Origin: Hyphomonas sp. | GTDB lineage: Bacteria > Pseudomonadota > Alphaproteobacteria > Caulobacterales > Hyphomonadaceae | Length of the DNA stretch: 64,000 bases | NCBI RefSeq assembly: GCF_013823385.1 | Contig: NZ_PNMA01000003.1 | Location: 62,001-126,000 of the forward strand | Direction: 5' to 3' | Part shown: positions 50,870 through 59,106 of the stretch, piece by piece | How the letters are laid out: every line of letters begins with the position of its first letter | Numbering within the stretch: the first letter of the stretch is position 1 | The notes under the pieces: generated by a model | What the model saw: the letters and a program-made list of their open reading frames with translations, nothing else | Told to the model about the DNA's origin: nothing | The model's database searches: none | Translations under genes and position numbers: made by a program

Positions 50870-52558
50870 ATGATTTCAGACGCCGCCTTGATTCGAGAGC
50901 TGAAAGCGATTGCCGGCGCCGGGCATGTGCACACCGGCGCTCAGGGAATGCGGCGGTTCGTGAAGGGATACCGGCACGGAGAGGGACGGGCGGTTGCGGT
51001 GGTCCTGCCGGGATCGCTGGTCGAACTCTGGCGCACGGCGCGGGCCTGCGTGCGGGCGGGCCGGATCATCATCATGCAGGCTGCCAATACCGGGCTGACG
51101 GGCGGATCCACCCCTGACGGCACATATGATCGCGGCGTGGTGGTGATCAACACGATGCGCCTCAAGGGCATCCACATGCTGAATGCCGGGGCGCAGGTGG
51201 TGTGCCTTCCCGGTGCGACGCTGTTCGAGCTGGAGCGGGAATTGCGGCCGCTCAACCGGGAACCCCATTCGGAGATTGGATCCTCCTGTCTCGGTGCCTC
51301 GGTGCCCGGCGGGGTTTGCAACAGTTCGGGCGGCGCGCTGGTGCGGCGGGGGCCGGCCTATACCGAGGCAGCGATCTATGCGCGGGTCGACGAGACAGGT
51401 GACCTTCGGCTGGTGAACGAACTCGGCATCGAGCTGGGCCGGGAGCCTGAGAAGCAGCTGGAGAATCTGGAACGCGGCAACTTTGCACGTGTGCTGAATG
51501 ACATGCATGAGCGCGCCTGTTCGGCGAAGGCGTATGTGGATCATGTGCGTGATGTGGATGCCGCCACGCCTGCGCGGTACAATGCCGATCCGCGTTTCCT
51601 CAAGGGCGTGAGCGGGAGTGCGGGCCGGGTGGTGGTGTTTGCCGTGCGGCTGGATACCTTCCCGAAGCCGGCGGGTTGCCAGGTGTTTCATGTGGCAACG
51701 GACGATGCGGCGGTGCTGAGCGACATTCGCCGGCGGATGCTGAAGGATGCGGCGCTTGTGCCGATTGCGGCCGAATACATGCATCGGGACATGTTCCGGT
51801 TGGCGGAGCGATATGGGAAGGATACCTTCCTGGCGGTGCGGATGCTGGGCGTTGACCGGCTGCCGGTTCTGGCCCGGTTGAAGGCCGCGGTTGACGGGCT
51901 GGCAGATAGGGTGGGGCTGGGCGGGCTGCATGTCAGCGACCGGACGCTGCAATGGCTGAGCCGCCTGGCGCCGCAGCACCTTCCGGAACGCTTCCGCCAG
52001 ATGGGCGCGCGCTATGAGCACCATCTGCTGATCAAGGTGGATGGAGGGCAGGTGGAGGCCGTCCGTACGCTGCTCGCCGGGATGCTGCCGCCGGCGAAGG
52101 GCGAGGTGAATGCATGCTGCCCGCGCGAGGGGCGGAAGGTTTTCCTGCACCGGTTCGTGGCGGCGGGCGCGGCCATCCGCTACGCTCTGCTGCGCGGAAG
52201 CTCAGCAGGCGGACTTGTGGCGCTGGATGTGGCGCTGCGCCGGAACGACAAGGTGTGGTGGTATGTGGTGCCCGATCACCTTCGGCAGATGGTGGACCGC
52301 ACCCTCGTTTACGGCCATTTTTTCTGTCATGTGTTCCATCAGGATTTCATCCTGAAGAAGGGCGTTGATCCGGAGGCCTTCAAGCGGGGGATGTTGCGTC
52401 ACTATGATTCCCGGGGCGCTCAATGCCCGGCGGAGCATAATGTGGGGCATCTCTACGAGGCCAAGCCCGCCCTGGCCGAGTTTTACCGCGACCTTGATCC
52501 GACAAACTCGCTCAATCCCGGTATCGGCAAGACATCCCGGCTGAAGAACTGGCGCTGA
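50870..52558 (+). CDS. dld: Quinone-dependent D-lactate dehydrogenase
   Basis: 562-residue FAD enzyme of the respiratory D-lactate dehydrogenase (Dld) type. The FAD-binding PCMH domain has IIMQAANTGLTGGSTPDG near 66-83 and SSCLGASVPGGVCNSSGG near 140-157. The C-terminal membrane-binding and cap regions contain VDHVRDVDAATPARYNADPR (near 225-244) and end with DPTNSLNPGIGK. It feeds electrons from D-lactate to quinone at the inner membrane. It is convergent with a FadR-type regulator (5 nt between stops). Confidence 0.92.
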   Translation: MISDAALIRELKAIAGAGHVHTGAQGMRRFVKGYRHGEGRAVAVVLPGSLVELWRTARACVRAGRIIIMQAANTGLTGGSTPDGTYDRGVVVINTMRLKGIHMLNAGAQVVCLPGATLFELERELRPLNREPHSEIGSSCLGASVPGGVCNSSGGALVRRGPAYTEAAIYARVDETGDLRLVNELGIELGREPEKQLENLERGNFARVLNDMHERACSAKAYVDHVRDVDAATPARYNADPRFLKGVSGSAGRVVVFAVRLDTFPKPAGCQVFHVATDDAAVLSDIRRRMLKDAALVPIAAEYMHRDMFRLAERYGKDTFLAVRMLGVDRLPVLARLKAAVDGLADRVGLGGLHVSDRTLQWLSRLAPQHLPERFRQMGARYEHHLLIKVDGGQVEAVRTLLAGMLPPAKGEVNACCPREGRKVFLHRFVAAGAAIRYALLRGSSAGGLVALDVALRRNDKVWWYVVPDHLRQMVDRTLVYGHFFCHVFHQDFILKKGVDPEAFKRGMLRHYDSRGAQCPAEHNVGHLYEAKPALAEFYRDLDPTNSLNPGIGKTSRLKNWR

Positions 52559-52563
52559 CTGCG

Positions 52564-53352
52564 TCAGCGATGCTCGTGCCAGAGGATGGGCCGGGCAATT
52601 TCGATGGGATATTCCGCACGCATCGTTGCCAGGTATGACCTTTCCAGCCGGCGCAGGGTTTTGGCGGCGAGCTCTTCGTCTCCGGCGGCGATGGCGTCCC
52701 GGATGCGGCAGAGGCCGCCCAGCGCAGCTTCCCGCTGGGCCGCGTTCGGGCGGATACCCGCAGTCCAGGTGATGCGGCGCAGGGCGGGCAACAGGAACAG
52801 GAAGAGCGGATTGCGGGCGGAAAGCGTCATCTGCTCCCAGAACTCCAGATAGAGTTCATAGTAGGCATCATAGTTGCCCAGATGGGCTCTGATCTCGTCC
52901 AGCAACGCGTTCATCTCTGCAATGTCCTGCGGGGTGGAGCGCTGGGCAGCGAGGGCGGCCATGCCGGGTTCGATGGCGATGCGGGCCTCGATCAGAGACT
53001 CGATGGTGGCATCGGAAAACTGCAGCAGCAGGGCGATCGTGGAGGCGAGGCTTTCCCAGTGGGGGAAGGCAACAAAGTGGCCGCCATTGGGGCCGGTGCG
53101 GATTTCCAGAACGCCCTGGATCTGAAGGTAGCGGAGGGCTTCGCGCAGCGTGCCGCGGGCGACGCGGTATTTATCCAGCGCCTCGGCCTCCGAGAGATAT
53201 TTCTGGCCGGCGGCGATACGCTCTTCATGGATATGGCGGACGATTTCGCGGGCGACCTTCAGGGCGCCTTTTTCTCGCGGCTTGCGGATAACCTGTGGCT
53301 GAGTGGCCGGCGGCGTTTCCGCCAGGCCATTTGAGAGCTGTTTGCTTTTCAT
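52564..53352 (-). CDS. GntR-family (FadR/FCD) transcriptional regulator
   Basis: About 262-residue regulator with an N-terminal GntR winged helix (YLSEAEALDKYRVARGTLREALRYLQIQG, in part, near 52-80) and a C-terminal all-helical FCD domain (IESLIEARIAIEPGMAALAA near 121-140, in part). FCD regulators respond to acyl-CoA, lactate or other acids. Its convergence with dld suggests it may control D-lactate use (LldR-like), but no operator was identified. The ATG at 53352 is used; 53463 would add 37 non-conserved residues. Confidence 0.82.
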   Translation of the reverse strand: MKSKQLSNGLAETPPATQPQVIRKPREKGALKVAREIVRHIHEERIAAGQKYLSEAEALDKYRVARGTLREALRYLQIQGVLEIRTGPNGGHFVAFPHWESLASTIALLLQFSDATIESLIEARIAIEPGMAALAAQRSTPQDIAEMNALLDEIRAHLGNYDAYYELYLEFWEQMTLSARNPLFLFLLPALRRITWTAGIRPNAAQREAALGGLCRIRDAIAAGDEELAAKTLRRLERSYLATMRAEYPIEIARPILWHEHR

Positions 53353-53612
53353 TCCCCATCCACACTTTCTAACCCGCGCTGCCCGGCTGCCGGGGTTCCG
53401 GCAGAGACAGCGCGCCCCTTGGTCATGAGGATGTCCTTTCGCTGTGATGGTTAATCCCGTCAACTATTCTGTAAGATTGCCGGAAGTTGGCGCAAGGGAA
53501 GGCGGGTCGGCGCAGCGGCCAGCAGCTTTGCCCGGAACACGCGGGGGGCGTGGCCGGTAAATGCGCCAGATTGCAGGCATGGCCGCAGGCGGCGGCCAGC
53601 GCGGGCCGCGTG

Positions 53613-54302
53613 TCAGGAGGTATCAGCGCGCAGGCCGGAAGAGGGCGCGGCAGGCGCCTGAGGGGCGGCGTGATTGAGGATCGCCCAGATCTCGCCATTC
53701 GGGACTACGGGTTTGAGGCGGCGCGCGCAGAAGCCGGCCGCCTTCAGAATGGCGGCCATGCGGGCGGCATGGGGATGAGGATCGGCCAGAACGGCCTTGA
53801 GCGCGGCAAGACGCGCTTCGAGCAGGCCGGCAGGATCGGCCGGGCATGAGAGGGGGACGGGGCGCGAAGCACTGGCGCGGGCTGCCGGCAGCGTGCGGGT
53901 CTGGCGGGCTTTCCAGGCCTCCAGCAGCGGATCGGTCTTGCCGGCCAGCTCAAAGCCTCTGGCGAGGCTCCAGAGGCTGAGGGAGAGCTGTCTGGACCTG
54001 CGGCGGGGCCGGGGCGCGCGATCGCCGGGGGCATGCGTGCGGGCCGGCACGAAGGGGGCGGGTTTGGGCGCCGCCGGGCGGGCGCGCAGAACGATCAGGA
54101 GGCAGCGGAAGATGTGTTCCAGCTCGCGGGTGCGCGCGGCGGCAAAGCGCAGCACGCCGGCGCGGGCTTTGCCCGGCGCCATCTGCCGCGCCCAGGCCGC
54201 CGTTGCCATCAGCATAAGGAGCAGCATCCGCGCAACCATCCACACGGCCGTGCCGGGTGGGCGCGGGCGCCGGGATGCAGAGGAAGGGCGGCGGGTGATC
54301 AT
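53613..54302 (-). CDS. Hypothetical protein with N-terminal hydrophobic segment
   Basis: 229-residue protein, not recognised. Arg/Pro/Ala-rich, with a hydrophobic segment VARMLLLMLMATAAW near residues 22-36 that may be a signal anchor. If the downstream ATG (54239) is the true start this would be the N-terminus. No catalytic motif is seen. It lies between the FadR-type regulator and cydX. Arg-rich composition and several shadow frames lower confidence, but its codon pattern fits the neighbouring genes. Confidence 0.5.
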   Translation of the reverse strand: MITRRPSSASRRPRPPGTAVWMVARMLLLMLMATAAWARQMAPGKARAGVLRFAAARTRELEHIFRCLLIVLRARPAAPKPAPFVPARTHAPGDRAPRPRRRSRQLSLSLWSLARGFELAGKTDPLLEAWKARQTRTLPAARASASRPVPLSCPADPAGLLEARLAALKAVLADPHPHAARMAAILKAAGFCARRLKPVVPNGEIWAILNHAAPQAPAAPSSGLRADTS

Positions 54303-54426
54303 GCCGCAAAGTTTGCCCGCTGCGGAATGCAGGCGGATAAGAGGGCCTGTTTTTCCGCCAGATCACCGATGGCAGCAGGAAAGAGACCCGTGGACAGGCA
54401 GGGCGCCTGTCCACGGAAATTTTCTG

Positions 54427-54549
54427 TCAGCGGTCGATTTCCAGATCGTTTTCGCCCGCTTCACTCATGGAGAATTCGTTCCAGAGCGCGTTGAGGATGC
54501 CGAAGGTCAGGGCAAAGCCGAGGCCGAGAATCCAGGTGAAGTACCACAT
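54427..54549 (-). CDS. cydX: CydX small subunit of cytochrome bd oxidase
   Basis: 40-residue single-span membrane peptide read from the minus strand: it begins MWYFTWILGLGFALTFGILN, with the conserved YFxWILG and WNE(F) (NALWNEF) signature of CydX, and a polar acidic tail. It starts 12 nt after cydB ends on the same strand. CydX stabilises the heme site of cytochrome bd. It is easily missed because of its length. Confidence 0.93.
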   Translation of the reverse strand: MWYFTWILGLGFALTFGILNALWNEFSMSEAGENDLEIDR

Positions 54550-54561
54550 TGTTCAATCTCC

Positions 54562-55704
54562 TCAGTATTTGCCTTCGCTTGTGGCTTCCTCGATGGAAAG
54601 CCGGCCCCAGAGCACCTTGAAAACCCAGGCCGTGTAAGCCAGCACGATGGGCAGGAAGATCGCAGTGGCGATCAGCATGATGAACAGCGTGATGTGGCTC
54701 GACGAGCTGTCCCAGACGGTGAGGCTGGCCGTGGGGTTGATGCTGCTGGGCAGGATGAAGGGGAACATCGACGCGCCAACCGACGAGATGATGCCGGTGG
54801 CGGCAAGGCCTGAGCCCACCATCGCCAGCGGCGATTTCCGCCCCAGTGCCCAGAAGGCAAGGAGGCTGCCGGCAAAACCTGCAAGCGGGGCGAGGATGAG
54901 CAGCGGGTATCTGCCGTAATTGCCCATCCAGGCACCTGCCTCGACGAGGACTTCCTTGCGCAGCGGGTTTGCCTGGCCCTGGGGATCGATGTCCGACACG
55001 ATGCGGTAGCCCATGCCGCTCTGCCACAGCCAGATGCCGGCCAGGGCATAGAAGACGATGACGGCGAGCGCGGCGATGCGGCCATATTTCACGGCGCGGT
55101 CCATCACCGGGCCATGCTCCAGCTTCACCACCAGCCAGGACGCGCCGTGGACCACCAGCATGGCGACCGAGGCGAGACCTGCGAGCAGGGCGAAGGGGTT
55201 GAGGAGGCCGAAGAGGCCGCCATCATAGCTTGCCCGCATGGTGCGGTCGATGTCGAAGGGGACGCCCTGCAGGACGTTTCCGAGCGCCACACCGAAGATC
55301 AGTGCCGGGACGAAACCGCCCACAAAGAGGGCCCAGTCCCAGTTGCGCCGCCAGGCCTTGCCGACACGTTTGGAGCGGTATTTGAAGCCGACCGGACGCA
55401 GGATGAGCGCGGCGAGCACCACGAACATGGCGAGGTAAAAGCCCGAGAAGCTGACCGCATAGACATAGGGCCAGGCGGCAAAGAGGGCGCCGCCGCCGGT
55501 GATCAGCCAGACCTGGTGACCTTCCCACATCGGGCCGATGGAGTTGATCACGAGGCGGCGTTCCTCATCCGTCTTGCCGATGAAGGGCAGGAGCGTGGCG
55601 ACGCCAAGGTCATACCCGTCGGTCAGGGCGTAGCCAATCAGGAGGATGCCGACGAGCGCCCACCAGATGACTTTCAGAGTGGCATAGTCGAGTGGGATAT
55701 CCAT
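54562..55704 (-). CDS. cydB: Cytochrome bd ubiquinol oxidase subunit II
   Basis: 380-residue membrane protein with about nine helices, typical length. Segments DYATLKVIWWALVGILLIGYALTDGYDLG (in part) near the N-terminus and GPMWEGHQVWLITGGGALFAAWP (near 51-73, in part) are strongly conserved in CydB. Together with CydA and CydX it reduces oxygen at high affinity. Located 12 nt after cydA. Confidence 0.96.
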   Translation of the reverse strand: MDIPLDYATLKVIWWALVGILLIGYALTDGYDLGVATLLPFIGKTDEERRLVINSIGPMWEGHQVWLITGGGALFAAWPYVYAVSFSGFYLAMFVVLAALILRPVGFKYRSKRVGKAWRRNWDWALFVGGFVPALIFGVALGNVLQGVPFDIDRTMRASYDGGLFGLLNPFALLAGLASVAMLVVHGASWLVVKLEHGPVMDRAVKYGRIAALAVIVFYALAGIWLWQSGMGYRIVSDIDPQGQANPLRKEVLVEAGAWMGNYGRYPLLILAPLAGFAGSLLAFWALGRKSPLAMVGSGLAATGIISSVGASMFPFILPSSINPTASLTVWDSSSSHITLFIMLIATAIFLPIVLAYTAWVFKVLWGRLSIEEATSEGKY

Positions 55705-55716
55705 TCTTGTTCTCCC

Positions 55717-57297
55717 TCAGACGTCGAACTGGACAGAGCGCCCGCCGGTCGGGCCTTCGCTGGTCACACCCTCGGGGAGGATGCGCCCGCCAGGCCCGGC
55801 CTTGATGGCGCGGAGCATGAGGCTGATCTCGATCACGGCGAGTGTGCCGTAGAGGAGGGTGAAGCCAACCATCGTCATGATGACCTGCGAGGCCGACAGG
55901 CTGGACACACCCAGGAAGGTGGGCAGCACGCCGTCAATCACCCAGGGCTGGCGGCCGACTTCGGCGAGGACCCAGCCGAGTTCTGCCGCGATCCAGGGCA
56001 GCGGGATCGCCAGGATCGCCACCCGCAGGAACCATTTGGGCACCTTGCGCTTCATGCTGATGAAGAAGAAGGCAAGGGCGAAAATGCCGATGAAGAGGAA
56101 GCCGAGGCCCGCCATGATGCGGAAGGAGAAGAAGGCCATCATCACATTCGGCACCGTGTCGAAGGAGGCCTTGGTGATGGTTTCCTTGTCGGCCATCAGC
56201 GGATCATCGACATAGCGCAGCAGGAGGAGGGCGTAGCCGAGATCCTGCTTGGTCTGCTCGAAGGTTTCGCGGGCGGCCACATCCTCCGGATTGTCGTTGA
56301 GACGCTGCACGGCTTCATAGGCGTGGAGACCGTTCTCGATGCGGCTTTCGGCGATGGCGACGAGCGGCAGGATGCCTTCGACCTCCCCGTCGAGCGAGCG
56401 GGTGGAGATCAGGCCGAGGATCCACGGGAACTTCACTTCGAAGTGGGTTTCGTGGGTTCTCTGGTCCGGAATGCCGATCAGCGTGAGGGGCGCGGGCGCT
56501 TCCTCCGTGTGCCACATGGCTTCCAGGGCGGCGAGCTTCATCTTCTGGTTATCGGTGAGGGCATAGCCGCTCTCGTCGCCCAGGACGACGACCGAGAAGG
56601 CAGAGAGAAGACCGAAGCTGGCGGCGACCGCCATGGAGCGCTTGGCGAGGCCAAGATGGCGGCCCTTCAGCACATACCAGGCCGAGATGCCGAGCACGAA
56701 GACCGAGGCGGTGACATAGCCGGCGCTGACGGTGTGGACGAACTTGGCCTGGGCGACGGGGTTGAAGATCACTTCCATGAAGTTGGTGATTTCCATCCGC
56801 ATCGTCTCGGGATTGAACTCCGATCCGACGGGGTTCTGCATCCAGCCATTGGCGACGAGAATCCAGAGGGCCGAGAGGTTCGAGCCCAGCGCGACGAGGA
56901 AGGTGACGAGCCAGTGAACCGGGCGGGAGAGCTTGTCCCAGCCGAAGAACATCAGGCCGACCAGCGTGGCCTCCAGGAAGAAGGCCATCAGGCCTTCGAT
57001 GGCGAGGGGGGCGCCGAAAATGTCGCCGACATAGTGGGAGTAGTAGGACCAGTTCATGCCGAACTGGAACTCCATCGTGATGCCGGTGGCGACGCCGAGC
57101 ACGAAATTGATGCCGAACAGCGTTCCCCAGAATTTGGTGATGCGTTTCCAGACTTCCTTGCCGGTCATCACATACGCGCCTTCCATGATCACGAGGATCA
57201 TCGAGAGGCCGAGCGTGAGCGGCACGAAGAGGAAGTGGTACATTGCGGTGAGGGCGAACTGCCAGCGAGACAGATCCGCTACGAGGAGATCGGGCAT
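55717..57297 (-). CDS. cydA: Cytochrome bd ubiquinol oxidase subunit I
   Basis: 526-residue membrane protein, a length that indicates the long Q-loop form of E. coli CydA. Heme ligands are visible: His in AMYHFLFVPL near residue 21 (heme b595), His in KFVHTVSAGYV near 185-195 and Met in FRIMAGLG near 392 (heme b558). The quinol-oxidation GRQPW motif is near 446. GGAG lies six bases before the ATG. It is divergent from cydDC, with 126 bp between starts. Confidence 0.96.
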   Translation of the reverse strand: MPDLLVADLSRWQFALTAMYHFLFVPLTLGLSMILVIMEGAYVMTGKEVWKRITKFWGTLFGINFVLGVATGITMEFQFGMNWSYYSHYVGDIFGAPLAIEGLMAFFLEATLVGLMFFGWDKLSRPVHWLVTFLVALGSNLSALWILVANGWMQNPVGSEFNPETMRMEITNFMEVIFNPVAQAKFVHTVSAGYVTASVFVLGISAWYVLKGRHLGLAKRSMAVAASFGLLSAFSVVVLGDESGYALTDNQKMKLAALEAMWHTEEAPAPLTLIGIPDQRTHETHFEVKFPWILGLISTRSLDGEVEGILPLVAIAESRIENGLHAYEAVQRLNDNPEDVAARETFEQTKQDLGYALLLLRYVDDPLMADKETITKASFDTVPNVMMAFFSFRIMAGLGFLFIGIFALAFFFISMKRKVPKWFLRVAILAIPLPWIAAELGWVLAEVGRQPWVIDGVLPTFLGVSSLSASQVIMTMVGFTLLYGTLAVIEISLMLRAIKAGPGGRILPEGVTSEGPTGGRSVQFDV

Positions 57298-57423
57298 TCC
57301 CAGCTCCGTTATCAGGCAGCGTCATGCTGCGTATTTCACGAATCTCTAAAGTAATCCGTGGGTGAAGTCACGCCGCGATAAGTCGCATGCGTCACTTGGA
57401 GCGTCCACAGTAGAACTACGTAC

Positions 57424-59106
57424 ATGGCATCGTCAGAACTGCAGAAACGGGGGCGCCCCCAAAGCCCCCTGAAACGCTGGAGCGCGGCTGCGAAAGCCGC
57501 GTCAGCACAGGTGTTCCTGTTGCAGATGACCGGGCTTCTGGCCTGGGTGGGGATTGCGTTCGGCATCGGCTATGGGGTGGACAATTTGTCCGCCGGCGCG
57601 CCGGCCGGAGGACTGCTGGCCCTGGCAGCCGGCGCCGCGCTGGTGCGGGCGCTGGCGGGATGGTTGCATGACGGCGCGGCGGCACGCGCAGGGATTGCGA
57701 TTGTGGCCGCAGCGCGCGGCGAGATCTTTCAGACGCTGAAGGCGCGCGGCGCCGGGATGCTGGAAGGCGCTGGCGCGGGCATGCGCACATCGCAGGTGAT
57801 CGACCGCACCGCGAAGCTTTCGGGCTATGCCGCGCGCTGGGTGCCGGGGCAGCGGATGGCGCTGGCCGGGCCGGTGATCGTGCTGGCGGCGGTGGCGACG
57901 CAGAGCTGGCTGTCGGCGGCGCTGCTGCTGGTTTCGGTGCTGGTGTTGCCGGCGTTCATCTGGCTGACGCTGAGCGAAGTGACGGCGGTGGCGCGGGCGC
58001 AGCAGACATCGCTGGATCAGCTATCGGGCGCGTTCCAGACGCGGGCGGCGCAGGCGGGCATCATCCGGGCGTTCCGGGCGGTGACGCGGGAGACGGCAGC
58101 ACTGGCGGAGGCGTCCTCAGACCTCCGTAGCCGGACGATGAAGGTGTTGCGGGTGGCGTTCCTTTCCACGGCGGTGCTGGAGTTCTTTGCCTCGGTCTCC
58201 GTGGCGATGGTGGCGGTGTATGTGGGGTTCAAGCTGCTGGGCGTGTTTCCGTTTGCGACCGGGGAGACGCTGACGCTGGCCGAAGGGATGACGATCCTGA
58301 TCCTGGTGCCGGAATTCTTTGCGCCGATCCGCAAACTGTCGGCGCTGCACCACGACCGGGCCGACGGAACGGCGGCGGCGGGGTTTCTGGGCGACTGGCT
58401 GGACGAAGCGGAGGCGCGGCCCCTGCCTGCGCGGCTGCCGGGACGGGGGGCGGCGCCGGTGATCGTGTTTCAGGATGTGTCGGTGGCGTTCGGCAATGGC
58501 GCCGGGCTGGGCGGGGTGAGCTTTACGGCGCGGCCGGGAGAGATGGTGGCGCTGACCGGGCCATCGGGTGTGGGCAAGACGACGCTGCTGAAACTGCTGC
58601 TGGGGCAAGGCGTTACGGCGGGCGGCGAGGTGCGGGTAGATGGCGCGGCGCTGGCGCCGGGGGATAGCCTGGCGGAGCGCGCGACCTGGATCAGCCAGAC
58701 GCCGTGGATGATCGAGGGGAGTGTCGCAGACAATCTGCGGCTGGCGGCGCCGGAGGCGGGGGAGGCGGAGCTGCGCGCGGCGCTGGTGGCGGTGGGGCTG
58801 GCGGAAGCCGGGGAGGCTGACGCGCTGCTGGGGCGGCAGCTGGGCCGGGGCGGCAGCGGGCTTTCGGGCGGGCAGCGGCAGCGGATCGGGCTGGCACGCG
58901 TGATCCTGCGGGGCTCGGGCCTCTTGCTTCTGGACGAGCCGACCGCGCACCTCGACGAGGGGGCAGAAGCGGACTTTATCCGGACACTTCGGGACATTTC
59001 CCGGACAAGGACGGTCATTCTGGGGACACATTCGGACAGTTTGCGCACAGCCTGTGACAGCGTGGTCGATCTGGCCGCCCATCGGCGGGAGGCGGCGCCA
59101 TGCTGA
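57424..59106 (+). CDS. cydD: CydD-like ABC exporter subunit, carrying a phased repeat array at its 3' end
   Basis: 560-residue fused membrane/ATPase half-transporter. Six helices in the N-terminal 320 residues are followed by an ABC ATPase: Walker A GPSGVGKTTLL near 379, signature LSGGQRQRIGLARV near 481-494, Walker B LLLLDEPTAHLDEG. With CydC it forms the CydDC glutathione/cysteine (and heme-related) exporter needed for cytochrome bd assembly, in keeping with cydABX next door. The last ~45 codons contain array C (58971-59059). Start codon at 57424, weak ribosome binding site. Confidence 0.93.
   Translation: MASSELQKRGRPQSPLKRWSAAAKAASAQVFLLQMTGLLAWVGIAFGIGYGVDNLSAGAPAGGLLALAAGAALVRALAGWLHDGAAARAGIAIVAAARGEIFQTLKARGAGMLEGAGAGMRTSQVIDRTAKLSGYAARWVPGQRMALAGPVIVLAAVATQSWLSAALLLVSVLVLPAFIWLTLSEVTAVARAQQTSLDQLSGAFQTRAAQAGIIRAFRAVTRETAALAEASSDLRSRTMKVLRVAFLSTAVLEFFASVSVAMVAVYVGFKLLGVFPFATGETLTLAEGMTILILVPEFFAPIRKLSALHHDRADGTAAAGFLGDWLDEAEARPLPARLPGRGAAPVIVFQDVSVAFGNGAGLGGVSFTARPGEMVALTGPSGVGKTTLLKLLLGQGVTAGGEVRVDGAALAPGDSLAERATWISQTPWMIEGSVADNLRLAAPEAGEAELRAALVAVGLAEAGEADALLGRQLGRGGSGLSGGQRQRIGLARVILRGSGLLLLDEPTAHLDEGAEADFIRTLRDISRTRTVILGTHSDSLRTACDSVVDLAAHRREAAPC
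58971..59059. repeat. Helically phased GGACA (TGTCC complement) array C, inside cydD
   Basis: On the plus strand GGACA or one-mismatch forms begin at 58971, 58982, 58992, 59003, 59013, 59024, 59034, 59045 and 59055. Spacings are 11,10,11,10,11,10,11,10, i.e. exactly 10.5 bp on average over eight turns. Exact GGACA occurs at 58982, 58992, 59003, 59024 and 59034. The 5-6 bases between units vary. The array overlaps the C-terminal codons of cydD, after Walker B. Confidence 0.9.

Noticed and set aside
55114-57354. 746-codon open frame opposite cydA/cydB
   Set aside because: Highly charged His/Glu/Arg-rich product with no family; the minus-strand cyd genes have all heme ligands.
57298-57423. Fnr/FixK site between cydA and cydD
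   Set aside because: No TTGAT-N4-ATCAA sequence was found; only a 5-bp inverted repeat (GCAGC/GCTGC) is present.
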